Positions 1-8,550 of a stretch of DNA of 64,000 nucleotides are shown here, piece by piece. Where the stretch lies: assembly GCA_002686705.1 (NCBI GenBank), contig NYYH01000056.1:1-64000 (forward strand), read 5' to 3'. The notes beneath the pieces are model-generated. The model searched no databases and had not been told where the DNA came from. It saw nothing but the letters and a program-made list of their open reading frames with translations. This stretch comes from Bacteroidota bacterium (GTDB lineage: Bacteria > Bacteroidota > Bacteroidia > Bacteroidales > F082). The translations under genes and the position numbers were made by a program. Position 1 is the stretch's first letter. Each line of letters begins with the position of its first letter.

Positions 1-65
1 CCTAGCCATTTTCTTTACTTTTTAAGATTAATAAAATTATAAAATATATATCTTAAATTTGACTC

Positions 66-176
66 GTGAAAAGTTCACTTTTTGCTGAAACTATACAGGG
101 TAACTTCAATATTCACATCCCTCTTGACAAAAACAGAGAGCAGGACATTGAATACATTACTCTAAAAAAGATATAA
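66..176 (+). CDS. Possible small ORF or gene tail, 36 aa, unknown
   Basis: A GTG-initiated reading frame of 36 codons runs up to the next gene; its TAA stop shares one base with the ATG of the methyltransferase (TAATG). That overlap is what a translationally coupled upstream gene would look like, and the composition (acidic and basic residues, ending in LKKI) looks protein-like. An in-frame TGA lies just before the GTG. It could equally be the decayed tail of a longer gene or chance. I recognise no family. Confidence 0.25.
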   Translation: MKSSLFAETIQGNFNIHIPLDKNREQDIEYITLKKI

Positions 177-775
177 TGCAAACAAAGAAAAAGTTTATTC
201 AGCATTACAAAGACAATTTTATGCCATGGGCACATGAAAAGCCCGATTTTAACCTTGTCGAAATAGTTGATAACTGGCCAATAAAGCCATGCAGAACACT
301 CGAACCAGGATGCGGAACAGGAACGGATTCAATTTGGCTTTCACAACAGGGTTTCAAAACTACTGCTTATGATGGTTCACCAATTGCAATTGATAAAGCC
401 CTTGAAAATGCTAAGGAATTTAATGCAAAAGTAAATTTTCAGACAGTTGATTTTCTAACTGAATCTTTAGCTCCTAATGAGTTTGATTTTGTTTTTGACA
501 GAGGTTTTTTTCATTGTTTTAATTCCCTAAATGAGAGAAAGGAAATAGCAAAGCGAATTTCAACAGTTCTGAAAAAAAATGGACTTTGGCTTTCATTAAT
601 TGGAAATGCGGATGGTATAAAAACTGATCCCGGACCTCCATTGCTTTCGGCTGAGAAGCTTGTTAAAGCAATTGAACCATTTTTTAAAATTTTGTCAATT
701 AGAGCAAGCCATTTTGGAAATGAACAGGAAGAGCCACCCAGAATTTGGGTTTGTCTCATGAGAAAACGACATTAA
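176..775 (+). CDS. Class I SAM-dependent methyltransferase
   Basis: A 199-residue cytoplasmic protein with a class I SAM-dependent methyltransferase fold. The SAM-binding glycine loop LEPGCGTGT is at residues 42-50, followed by an acidic strand end (TTAYDGSP) expected to bind the ribose of SAM, and a motif IV-like segment FDFVFDRGFFHC. Length and motifs are closest to the TPMT/tellurite-resistance-like small methyltransferases, but the substrate cannot be told. The ATG overlaps the stop of a possible small upstream ORF, and an alcohol dehydrogenase follows 30 bases downstream in the same direction, so the genes may be co-transcribed. Confidence 0.8.
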   Translation: MQTKKKFIQHYKDNFMPWAHEKPDFNLVEIVDNWPIKPCRTLEPGCGTGTDSIWLSQQGFKTTAYDGSPIAIDKALENAKEFNAKVNFQTVDFLTESLAPNEFDFVFDRGFFHCFNSLNERKEIAKRISTVLKKNGLWLSLIGNADGIKTDPGPPLLSAEKLVKAIEPFFKILSIRASHFGNEQEEPPRIWVCLMRKRH

Positions 776-805
776 CATACATTCATAAAAAATAAACTAA
801 CTAAT

Positions 806-1948
806 ATGGAAAATTTTATTGCCTATAATCCTGTTAAACTTCATTTTGGAGCAAATGTAATTGACACTTTAGGTAAGACAGTGAAAAATTATGGGAATAG
901 AGTTTTACTTGTTTATGGTAAGGGCTCTGTTAAAAAGTATGGTTACTATGATCAGGTGGTATCGCAATTGAAAAAATCAGGACTTGAGATATTTGAATAT
1001 TCTGGAATAAAGTCAAACCCCATTATTGAAGATGTTGAAGAAGCTTCTGAGCTTGGCAGAAAAAACAAAATTGATGTTATTGTTGCTCTTGGTGGAGGAA
1101 GCGTAATAGATTCATCAAAAATTATGGCGCTAAGTATTGCAACAGGTGAACAACCTTGGGATTTTATGACTAGGGAAGTGACACCTCAAAAGGCACTTCC
1201 TATAATAACTGTTCTAACTTTAGCAGCAACGGGAACTGAAATGAATGCTGCTGCAGTAGTTCAAAACCATACAACTGGTCAAAAAATAGGTTATGTAAAT
1301 GAACTCATATTTCCTAAGCACTCATTTCTTGATCCTGTGTTTACCGTTAGTGTTCCACGAAACTATACAACTTATGGCATCGTTGATTTAATAGCTCACG
1401 CTATGGAAGCTTTTTTCGGAAAAGGTGAACCCTCAATTACCGATCAAATTACCATAGATATAATAAAGGATGCGATGAAATGGGGTCCATTATTATTAGA
1501 TGACTTAACAAATATTGATCTTAGGACAAATATTATGCTTGATGCAACACTTGCACTGAATGGATTAACAAACTACGGGAAAAAAAGTGGCGACTGGGGA
1601 GTTCATTGCTTAGGTCATGAGCTTTCTTTACTTTTCGACACCCCACATGGTGCTTCATTAAGCATTGCATATCCTGCATGGTTAAAGCTTCAAAAGGAGA
1701 GAATTCCGGAAAGGATAATAAAGCTTGGAAATGGACTTTTTAATGTTAATAATGTTGATGATACAATTGAAGAGTTTGTGTCTTTTTTCCGTAAAGTTGG
1801 TTCTCCTGTTAGCCTAAATGAGATTGATCTTGGTGTAGGAAGAAAAACCGAGATTATTTTTCAGTTCAACAAAAACAATGTTTCAGGCATGAACCATGAT
1901 CTTAGTAATCTCGACCATGAAAAACTTGTCGAGTTTATGTTTTGTTAA
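806..1948 (+). CDS. Iron-containing alcohol dehydrogenase (YqhD/BdhA type)
   Basis: A 380-residue type III, metal-dependent alcohol/aldehyde dehydrogenase. The nucleotide-binding GGGS motif is at residues 96-99 followed by VIDSSK, and the four expected metal ligands are all present: Asp194 and His198 (in VDLIAHAME), His267 and His281. This spacing is that of the NADPH-dependent YqhD/butanol dehydrogenase branch, which reduces short-chain aldehydes in the cytosol, so a role in aldehyde detoxification or fermentation is likely. It sits 30 bases after a methyltransferase. Family assignment is firm; physiological substrate is inferred only. Confidence 0.9.
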   Translation: MENFIAYNPVKLHFGANVIDTLGKTVKNYGNRVLLVYGKGSVKKYGYYDQVVSQLKKSGLEIFEYSGIKSNPIIEDVEEASELGRKNKIDVIVALGGGSVIDSSKIMALSIATGEQPWDFMTREVTPQKALPIITVLTLAATGTEMNAAAVVQNHTTGQKIGYVNELIFPKHSFLDPVFTVSVPRNYTTYGIVDLIAHAMEAFFGKGEPSITDQITIDIIKDAMKWGPLLLDDLTNIDLRTNIMLDATLALNGLTNYGKKSGDWGVHCLGHELSLLFDTPHGASLSIAYPAWLKLQKERIPERIIKLGNGLFNVNNVDDTIEEFVSFFRKVGSPVSLNEIDLGVGRKTEIIFQFNKNNVSGMNHDLSNLDHEKLVEFMFC

Positions 1949-2138
1949 TTATCTTATAACTGTTTTCTGATTTAAGAGAGATTTTCTGCTTGTAATTAGA
2001 AGAAATAATGGCATGGAAATATTGTAATAGTTGTTTAAGTTCTAAGCAGAAACTCTATTTCCAACGTAACTATTTAAAATTAATTAAGTATTAGTTAATA
2101 ATTATAAACAATTTTATACTGATTAATTAATTTTTTTA

Positions 2139-2146
2139 TATCTTTG
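2139..2146 (+). promoter_or_regulatory. Bacteroidota -7 promoter element (TATCTTTG)
   Basis: A perfect TAnnTTTG match 21 bases before the ATG of the hybrid histidine kinase. No clear -33 TTG is seen at the expected distance, so only the -7 element supports it. Confidence 0.45.
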
Positions 2147-2166
2147 GCATAACAAGCAAAGGAAAA

Positions 2167-3816
2167 ATGGACAATAAGCAAAGAACCGAGCAAGCTCCGG
2201 AAGCAGAAAGTATGCTCCTGAAAAAGCGAATACTTAAGCTTGAAAGTGAGTTAGCAGCTGTTAAATTAATAAATTCTTTACCCGCCACATCGAATAATTT
2301 ATATAACGATATACTAGATAATATTCCGCTCGCAATTCTCAGTCTTGACACGAATGGGTACATGCAACTAGCCAATATGTCGTTCATTAAACTTTTTGAT
2401 TTTGATAAACTGAAACTCAATGCCAAGATCCATATCAATAAGTTTAATCCATTTCAAGGAACAGCACTCAATAAAAAAATAAATAAGCTGTTAGATAATC
2501 AGCTGCAGTTTGACCATGAATTTAAGCTTGAAGATTTTGGGAATAAAGAAAGCCGTTTTCGCTCCAGAGGAATAACAATTCTGTCTTCAGATGACGAAGT
2601 CGTGTCATATATGATTATTATAGGTGATATTACTAAAAGGAAGATTGCTGAAAACAATTTAATAAAAGCTAAAGAAAAAGCAGAAGAATCAAATATGCTG
2701 AAAACCGCTTTTTTGAGCAACTTATCGCATGAGATCAGAACACCCCTAAATCACATTTTAGGCTTTCTAGAACTTTTATTGGTTGATGACAATTCATTCG
2801 AAGAACGCAAAGAATATTCTACCATTGTGAGAGATAGTAGTGATGTTTTGTTAAAGCGTATCGATGATATAATTGACATTTCCAAAATAGAAACCGGACA
2901 AATGGATATCCGTAAGGAAAAGGTAAATGTTATTGAACTTCTTGTTGATGTGTATGAAGATTGTAAGAATTTTGAACTTAAGTATAACAGAGAAGATGTT
3001 GATTTGCTATTGAACAAACAGCATGATTATACAGACGTTGTAATACTTACCGACCCTGTAAAGTTACGTCAGATAATATTTAATTTTGTTGATAATGCTT
3101 TTATTTTTACCACTAAAGGTAAGATTGAAATTGGTTTTACAATCAAAGACAAAAACGGGGTTTGTTTTTATGTAAAAGATACTGGTATTGGTATTGATAT
3201 TAAGCATCATGAAAGTATATTCGAACATTTCCGCCAGGTTGACAATTCATCGACACGGAAAGTAGGTGGATCCGGCCTTGGTCTAGCTATTTCTCGCGGA
3301 CTTGCACAGCTACTTAATGGAAATATATCTATGCAATCAAAACCAGGTATTGGTTCTGTTTTCAATTTAAGTCTACCAGAGTCAATTATCTCACTAGAAA
3401 CAAAATCAATCAATTATACATCATCCGATCCTGTATATGATTGGCAAAACTCTACAATACTCATTGGAGAATATGAAGAAGTAGATTATAACTTATTAAA
3501 AGTAATTTTAGCCAAAACAAAGGCAAAACTACTAAGGGCAAAAACCGGTGATGAAGCAATTAGGCTATACACCGAAAATAAACCCGATTTAATATTGATA
3601 AATTTTGACTTACCAGTTGTTAATGGAGAAGAGTTTGCAAAAATTATTAAATCAAAAAACTCAATGATACCCATCATAGCTCAAATCGACTTTGCCAACG
3701 AAGACGATATTGTTAGAGCTAAGGCAGCGGGTTTTGATAAATTAGTCACTAAACCTATTCAGAAAAGCAGTTTACTCAACATTATTAATGATTTAATTAT
3801 CAATAGCTGGTTTTAG
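2167..3816 (+). CDS. Hybrid sensor histidine kinase with degenerate receiver domain
   Basis: A 549-residue soluble kinase. A short N-terminal coiled coil (about 16-37) leads to a PAS domain (about 45-155), HisKA with phospho-acceptor His188 in SHEIRTPLNH, and an HATPase domain with N box (FVDNAF), DTGIGI and GGSGLGLAIS. The C-terminal receiver-like domain (about 427-545) is degenerate: the phospho-acceptor Asp is Asn479 (LILINFDLP against the usual LILMDxxMP), the acidic pair is Glu-Tyr, and the conserved Thr is Ile, while the late Lys (TKP) remains. There is no membrane segment, so it likely senses a cytoplasmic signal. It stands alone without a response regulator beside it. Confidence 0.9.
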   Translation: MDNKQRTEQAPEAESMLLKKRILKLESELAAVKLINSLPATSNNLYNDILDNIPLAILSLDTNGYMQLANMSFIKLFDFDKLKLNAKIHINKFNPFQGTALNKKINKLLDNQLQFDHEFKLEDFGNKESRFRSRGITILSSDDEVVSYMIIIGDITKRKIAENNLIKAKEKAEESNMLKTAFLSNLSHEIRTPLNHILGFLELLLVDDNSFEERKEYSTIVRDSSDVLLKRIDDIIDISKIETGQMDIRKEKVNVIELLVDVYEDCKNFELKYNREDVDLLLNKQHDYTDVVILTDPVKLRQIIFNFVDNAFIFTTKGKIEIGFTIKDKNGVCFYVKDTGIGIDIKHHESIFEHFRQVDNSSTRKVGGSGLGLAISRGLAQLLNGNISMQSKPGIGSVFNLSLPESIISLETKSINYTSSDPVYDWQNSTILIGEYEEVDYNLLKVILAKTKAKLLRAKTGDEAIRLYTENKPDLILINFDLPVVNGEEFAKIIKSKNSMIPIIAQIDFANEDDIVRAKAAGFDKLVTKPIQKSSLLNIINDLIINSWF

Positions 3817-3955
3817 TTGATATAATTTGTGTCCTCTATTTGTACGTTTTAATATTCTGTCGTTTTCTTCTGATTATTCTTTATTCTGAATTACAAATCT
3901 TGTACTTCGTTGATTCTGAACTTACGCTAAAAACCTTAAAAAATGCATGTTTTGT

Positions 3956-3985
3956 GCAACCATTCATTGAGCGTCGGTGTCATCC
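3956..3985 (+). promoter_or_regulatory. Candidate ECF-type promoter (GCAACC-N17-GTCATCC)
   Basis: Upstream of the sigma factor gene there is an AAC-containing -35-like element, GCAACC at 3956-3961, and a GTC-containing -10-like element at 3979-3985, separated by 17 bases. ECF promoters typically carry AAC at -35 and a GTC at -10, so this could be the autoregulated promoter of the sigma gene about 75 bases downstream. The match is by eye only. Confidence 0.4.
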
Positions 3986-4062
3986 AATTTAAAAATTGAA
4001 GGTATTTTAGTAACTTGCCGGAAAAATTTAGCCTACCAGAGTTAGGCAATAATTTATCCTTC

Positions 4063-4611
4063 ATGCAATTTGATAGTGCCTTCATAGATAGGTTAAAAGA
4101 AAATGATTCTAAAGCGCAAAGAGTTTTTTATCAACAACTTGCGCCAAAGATGTATGGTATTTGTCTTCGATTTGCATTAATTAGTGAAGATGCCGATGAT
4201 ATATTGCAAGATGGCTTTATTAGAGTATTTAAACATATAGGAGATTTTCGTGGAGAGGGATCACTTGAAGGATGGGTGCGACGTACAATAGTAAACACAG
4301 CAATAAACTACTATAAAAAGAAAATTAAACAGGGAATCAATACGGACCTAGAATACGTAAAAGGAAAAGTTAAAGAAACAAATAATATTGTTGAGAAAAT
4401 GGCTGCCGACGAACTTCTCGAACTGATAAATGAATTACCACCCGGATATCGTATGGTCTTTAATTTAAATGTCATTGAAGGATATACACATAAGGAGATA
4501 GGCCAAATGCTTGAGATTTCCGAAAATACTTCAAAATCACAACTTTCAAGAGCTCGTATTTCATTACAAAAGAAAATATTTTCTATTAGAGATAAAGAAA
4601 ACCTTGGATAA
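4063..4611 (+). CDS. ECF RNA polymerase sigma factor
   Basis: An ECF-family sigma-70 factor of 182 residues from ATG 4063; a TTG at 4015 in the same frame would add 16 residues. Region 2 is seen in the segment containing DADDILQDGFIRVFKHI, with the typical GSLEGWVRRTIVNTAINYY, and region 4 in ELPPGYRMVFNLNVIEG followed by a helix-turn-helix (HKEIGQMLEISENTSKSQLSRAR). It should direct RNA polymerase to a small envelope-linked regulon. The next gene overlaps its 3' end and encodes a membrane protein likely to act as its regulator. A candidate self-recognised promoter lies upstream. The ATG is preferred, but the start is not certain. Confidence 0.9.
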   Translation: MQFDSAFIDRLKENDSKAQRVFYQQLAPKMYGICLRFALISEDADDILQDGFIRVFKHIGDFRGEGSLEGWVRRTIVNTAINYYKKKIKQGINTDLEYVKGKVKETNNIVEKMAADELLELINELPPGYRMVFNLNVIEGYTHKEIGQMLEISENTSKSQLSRARISLQKKIFSIRDKENLG

Positions 4612-5944
4612 CAATAATATACATATCGATAAACTTATAAAAGATAAGATTGAACAATTATCTCCTTCTCCTCCTGATCATATTTGGACAGGAATAGAGA
4701 AAGGCATTCATGTGCAAAAAACTAATCAATTTTTTAGGAGACGATGGTTTATTGCAGCTTCAATATTAATTTTATTTGCTTTAATTACGTCAATATTTTT
4801 GTTTAATCCAATATCATTTGAAACATCCGACGACGAAACTCTTCAAATTACAAATAAGGAGGAAAGCAGCTCTTCAAAAGTTGGTGGACTCGGAGGTTCT
4901 TCAGACTCTACTGTGGGAAAGGATAATAACATTGGCATTTCAGATGCAGTTGATACTGAAGTAGAAAAACATCTAAATGCTGACGAACAACCATCAGATG
5001 CAAATATTCCAAATTCGTATGTTGAGATAAAGCCGAAAATTATTCCGAAAAATAAATCAATTGAGGTTAGCGAACAAGATCTTCAATATGAAACCAACAA
5101 TAGCCAAGAGATTATTGAAATGAAAAAGGATGATTTATTATTTCCTAGTATCTATAGTAATGAATATAAACCAGAAGATCATAATATATCACCCCCATTG
5201 CCAGATGAACCAGTGATTGAACAAAAAAATAATCTCTCTTTTCCACGATGGAAAACAAGCTATTATATAACTCCTGAATTATCAATTTCCCATTTCGATT
5301 CTGTTGAGATACTTAATTCATATAGTATAAATATTGAACCAACATACTTTCTGAATAAAAATTGGTTTTTTCGTTTTGGTGCAGGTTTGTCATTCGTTCG
5401 CGACAGAGGTTTTGCCAGAATAAGCTACATTACAAACGAATACATGGGCTCTTACGAAGATGTTTATGATATTACTTTTGATACTATTCTAGGAAATATT
5501 AATCCTGTTTTTCACACAAAATCAGTTGAAATTTGGGATTCTATACCTCATATTTCAGTATCGGGAGTTACCAACAGATACTTTTACTTACAAGTCCCAG
5601 CATTATTTGGCTACCAATACAAAAAACCGGGATCGGTAATTAGCTGGTATTTTATGGGAGGTCCTGCTTTTAATTTGAAAGTTGCAAGTTGGATCGATAA
5701 TCCTAAACCTGAGGATGAAAATTCTGATATTGTAGACTTGCAAAATAATTTGCCCATACGATCAGATATCTACTTCCAGTTATGGCTTGGTGCAGGTATA
5801 GAATATGAAATAAATAAAAAAATATCAATTGCTATTGAACCCGGTTACAGATATAATTTTAAAAGCATTTACAATAATCCATACAATCACACATCTTCAT
5901 CAGGGTTTACCTTGAGAGTTGGTTTAGTATATTTAATGAAGTAG
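4604..5944 (+). CDS. Single-pass membrane protein with C-terminal outer-membrane-type beta-barrel; putative anti-sigma partner
   Basis: About 446 residues if it starts at TTG 4604, overlapping the sigma gene by 8 bases; no ATG exists near the N terminus in this frame. The N-terminal 45 residues are cytoplasmic-like and carry a PPDHIWTGIEKGI motif typical of Bacteroidota proteins encoded next to ECF sigma factors. A basic FFRRRW stretch precedes one strong membrane helix (about 49-67), then an acidic, low-complexity spacer of some 140 residues, then a region from about residue 220 with alternating beta strands like small porin-family barrels. The position suggests it restrains the sigma factor; that role is inferred. 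How one chain could engage both membranes is unclear. Confidence 0.75.
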   Translation: MDNNNIHIDKLIKDKIEQLSPSPPDHIWTGIEKGIHVQKTNQFFRRRWFIAASILILFALITSIFLFNPISFETSDDETLQITNKEESSSSKVGGLGGSSDSTVGKDNNIGISDAVDTEVEKHLNADEQPSDANIPNSYVEIKPKIIPKNKSIEVSEQDLQYETNNSQEIIEMKKDDLLFPSIYSNEYKPEDHNISPPLPDEPVIEQKNNLSFPRWKTSYYITPELSISHFDSVEILNSYSINIEPTYFLNKNWFFRFGAGLSFVRDRGFARISYITNEYMGSYEDVYDITFDTILGNINPVFHTKSVEIWDSIPHISVSGVTNRYFYLQVPALFGYQYKKPGSVISWYFMGGPAFNLKVASWIDNPKPEDENSDIVDLQNNLPIRSDIYFQLWLGAGIEYEINKKISIAIEPGYRYNFKSIYNNPYNHTSSSGFTLRVGLVYLMK

Positions 5945-5988
5945 AGCATGAATGATTTGGGATTAATAAATCAATAAAATATTGAAGA

Positions 5989-7560
5989 ATGAAATTGAAT
6001 TTAATTAATAAGCATAATTACAGAATTACATCATTACTCATGTTAGTAATATTTGTGAATATCTCATATTCATCAAATACTATTAACCATGTTATTATTT
6101 CTGGCCAGGTTACAAACCTGGAATATGGTAACCCGGTTGAAGGACACACGATTTATATAAAAAGCGATTCCACTCAAACCGGACGTAGTCGTTATAGCAA
6201 GGTTTTGAAAACTAATATTGAAGGTTACTACTATGATACTATTGCAACAACCGAAGATAATGGATCGTTAATCATTTATACTTACGATCATTTTGGAGTT
6301 TCTTGTGATACAACTGTCTATTTTCGATTTATCGATAGAGGCAAAAGTGTAATTATTGCAGATTTTGCAATTTATCTTCCATATCAAGCCGAGGAGCTTC
6401 AGGCAAGATTTAAATATTTTCAAAAATCGGGTAGAGATAGAAATCAATTCAAATTTATAGATCAAACAAATCATAAGTATTTAGTTGGCTGGCAATGGGA
6501 TTTTGGAGATGGTACAACCTCCAATCTTCAAAATCCAACACATTCATATCAATCGTACGGACTTTTTAAAATCAAGTTTACTGTTACAGCAATAGTTAAC
6601 AATATACCAATAAAAAGCACAATTACAAAGCAATTGTATATAGGCGAAACGGAATATTACCATTTAGGGGGTCATGTATTTTCAGAGTATTTCCCGATTG
6701 ATGATGGTCGTGCTTATTTATACATGATCGATTCGTTAAACCGATATACAAGTATCGACACTATGACTTTTGACACTTTAGGATATTATTATTTTTTTCA
6801 TATTCCAAAGGGTGATTACGTTGTAAAAGTTGAACCCACCTACGAATCAGAATATTATGGAAAACTAATGCCGACATATTTCGGCGACAAACCTTTTTGG
6901 GAAGAGGCTGAAACAATACATTTAAAACATACGAACTGGGAATGTAACATCAAACTTATGGAACCGAACGGTATATTTGATGGAGAAGGTGGTTTGGGCG
7001 GCAAGGTTGAATATATAAACTTACCTCATTCATATCAGGAGTTATTTGTAGAAGGAGTACATATATACCTGTTTGATGACTCAAATAACTTGTTAACCTG
7101 TAAGTATTCAGATAGTAGTGGAGATTTTAGTTTTGACTTTATAGAATTAAATACTTATTGGCTTTATCCTGAAATAGCAGGTGTACATGCTGAGAAAATA
7201 AGGATGGAACTTACCCCCGAAATACCAATTATTAGTGACATTGAAATACTTATTGATGTTTATGGCATTGATTACATATTTCCAGGAGGAGAAATAGATT
7301 CTGATGAGATTGTGGGATTACCATACCCAAATCCTGTATCCGGAACTCTTAGTCTTCCAGTTTACTCAATGCCGGGAAGTAAATTAGCAATAGATATTTT
7401 TGATATGTATGGGAATAAAATCTTTTCTAAACAGGTTGATTTAATGACTAATCATAGCAACTATCAGGTATCAACAGCAAACATTAAATCCGGCACTTAT
7501 ATTATACGTGCAGTCGTGAATGAAAAAACCTATAACAAGGTTTTCATTGTAGCAAGGTAA
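5989..7560 (+). CDS. Secreted PKD-domain protein with type IX sorting domain
   Basis: A 523-residue exported protein. The N terminus has a signal peptide (hydrophobic SLLMLVIFVNISYS), followed by a carboxypeptidase-regulatory-like segment, a PKD domain with the diagnostic WDFGDGTTSNLQNPTHSY at roughly 170-187, further beta-rich segments, and a C-terminal type IX secretion sorting domain starting near PYPNPVSG and ending in the usual TYNKVFIVAR. It begins 44 bases after the membrane/barrel gene and is probably in the same operon as the sigma factor. It is likely a cell-surface protein whose export or folding state could be what the sigma system watches; this is inference. Confidence 0.85.
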   Translation: MKLNLINKHNYRITSLLMLVIFVNISYSSNTINHVIISGQVTNLEYGNPVEGHTIYIKSDSTQTGRSRYSKVLKTNIEGYYYDTIATTEDNGSLIIYTYDHFGVSCDTTVYFRFIDRGKSVIIADFAIYLPYQAEELQARFKYFQKSGRDRNQFKFIDQTNHKYLVGWQWDFGDGTTSNLQNPTHSYQSYGLFKIKFTVTAIVNNIPIKSTITKQLYIGETEYYHLGGHVFSEYFPIDDGRAYLYMIDSLNRYTSIDTMTFDTLGYYYFFHIPKGDYVVKVEPTYESEYYGKLMPTYFGDKPFWEEAETIHLKHTNWECNIKLMEPNGIFDGEGGLGGKVEYINLPHSYQELFVEGVHIYLFDDSNNLLTCKYSDSSGDFSFDFIELNTYWLYPEIAGVHAEKIRMELTPEIPIISDIEILIDVYGIDYIFPGGEIDSDEIVGLPYPNPVSGTLSLPVYSMPGSKLAIDIFDMYGNKIFSKQVDLMTNHSNYQVSTANIKSGTYIIRAVVNEKTYNKVFIVAR

Positions 7561-7592
7561 ATTTTAGTGAACTAGTGGTAGTCAATTAACAA

Positions 7593-7887
7593 CTACCCAT
7601 CATTAGGTGTTTCATCAACATGTTGCGAAAGATAATCTCCCAATATTTTGATCATATTGCTTTCAATTTCAGCTATTCGTTCAATTTCAAAAGCTGGTAA
7701 GCTCTCCTCTGAGATTGTATCAAAATATTGCCTCTGTCTTAACCATTATGTTTTTCATTTCAGTCATAACAGTTGTAAACTTCTTGTTTACGGTGAACTT
7801 AAACGAAGTACGTAAGTAGTGTTTAAAAATAGTAACTATTTCTCCGGAACTCACACCTACAGGGATTTTATTATTGCTCTTATTCAA
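7593..7887 (-). pseudogene. Frameshifted remnant of a small unknown gene
   Basis: The 570-base gap between the PKD gene and rbfA holds two consecutive minus-strand frames that read like one protein. The first runs from TTG 7887 to a TGA at 7720-7722 (55 codons, containing KIPVGVSSGEIVTIFKHYL); the second continues in another frame from about 7745 to a TAG at 7593-7595 (containing ISEESLPAFEIERIAEIES). Joining them needs a single indel near 7722-7745. Composition is protein-like in both parts, but I recognise no family. It could also be two chance ORFs in an AT-rich gap. Confidence 0.35.
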
Positions 7888-8117
7888 TCACACTAACTAC
7901 AAATTTATAAAACCGTATTATTAATTTATCAGTGTTATTTATTGTGAATTTTATTGGCGATGGTATACAATCGTTTTATGGGTAATTAGTTTTGCAGTAA
8001 AGGTAGTAAAGTTTGATAGCTAATTACTACTCAAATTCATCAATAATAATTATCCTTCACAAGAAATGGTATAACATTCTTTTTTGTACAACTTAATATG
8101 TTTCATTGATAATTAAA

Positions 8118-8125
8118 TACTTTTG
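8118..8125 (+). promoter_or_regulatory. -7 promoter element (TACTTTTG) for rbfA
   Basis: A perfect TAnnTTTG element ends four bases before the ATG of rbfA. If used, transcription would begin at or very near the start codon, giving an essentially leaderless message. No convincing -33 TTG is visible. Confidence 0.4.
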
Positions 8126-8129
8126 CAGA

Positions 8130-8468
8130 ATGGAAACAATACGTCAGGAAAGAATAAACATTTTATTACAAAAGGATTTGGGCGAAATATTTCAGGTTGA
8201 ATTAAGACATGTGTCACGAGGTGCAATGGTAACTGTTACGAAAGTTAAAGTTACTCCTGATTTATCCATGGCGAAAGTATACCTGAGCCTTTTTGCTACA
8301 TCTGACAAAGATGAACTCCTAAAAAAAATCCGCAGTCACTCGAAAGAAATAAGAGGAAAACTGGGTTCCAGGGTTCGCAACCAACTACGTATTGTCCCTG
8401 ATTTGAGTTTCTATATTGACGACTCTCTGGACTACATTGAAAATATTGAAAATCTACTAAATGAATAA
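8130..8468 (+). CDS. rbfA: 30S ribosome-binding factor A
   Basis: A 112-residue ribosome maturation factor that binds the 30S subunit during late 16S rRNA processing and cold adaptation. The start METIRQERI and the KH-like core (VTVTKVKVTPDLSMAKVYLS, then a helix ending LRIVPDLSFYIDDSLDY) are typical for RbfA. A TTG at 8106 in frame is less likely than ATG 8130, which matches the usual N terminus. It is followed by two genes of envelope function and a LolC/E-like permease; rbfA next to such a permease is common in Bacteroidota. Confidence 0.93.
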   Translation: METIRQERINILLQKDLGEIFQVELRHVSRGAMVTVTKVKVTPDLSMAKVYLSLFATSDKDELLKKIRSHSKEIRGKLGSRVRNQLRIVPDLSFYIDDSLDYIENIENLLNE

Positions 8469-8550
8469 TTAAATGTTCTCGTGGTTGAATATAAATATAC
8501 TTAATCAAGTATTCATGCAATCGCTCATTTAATCATTCAATAATACTAAT

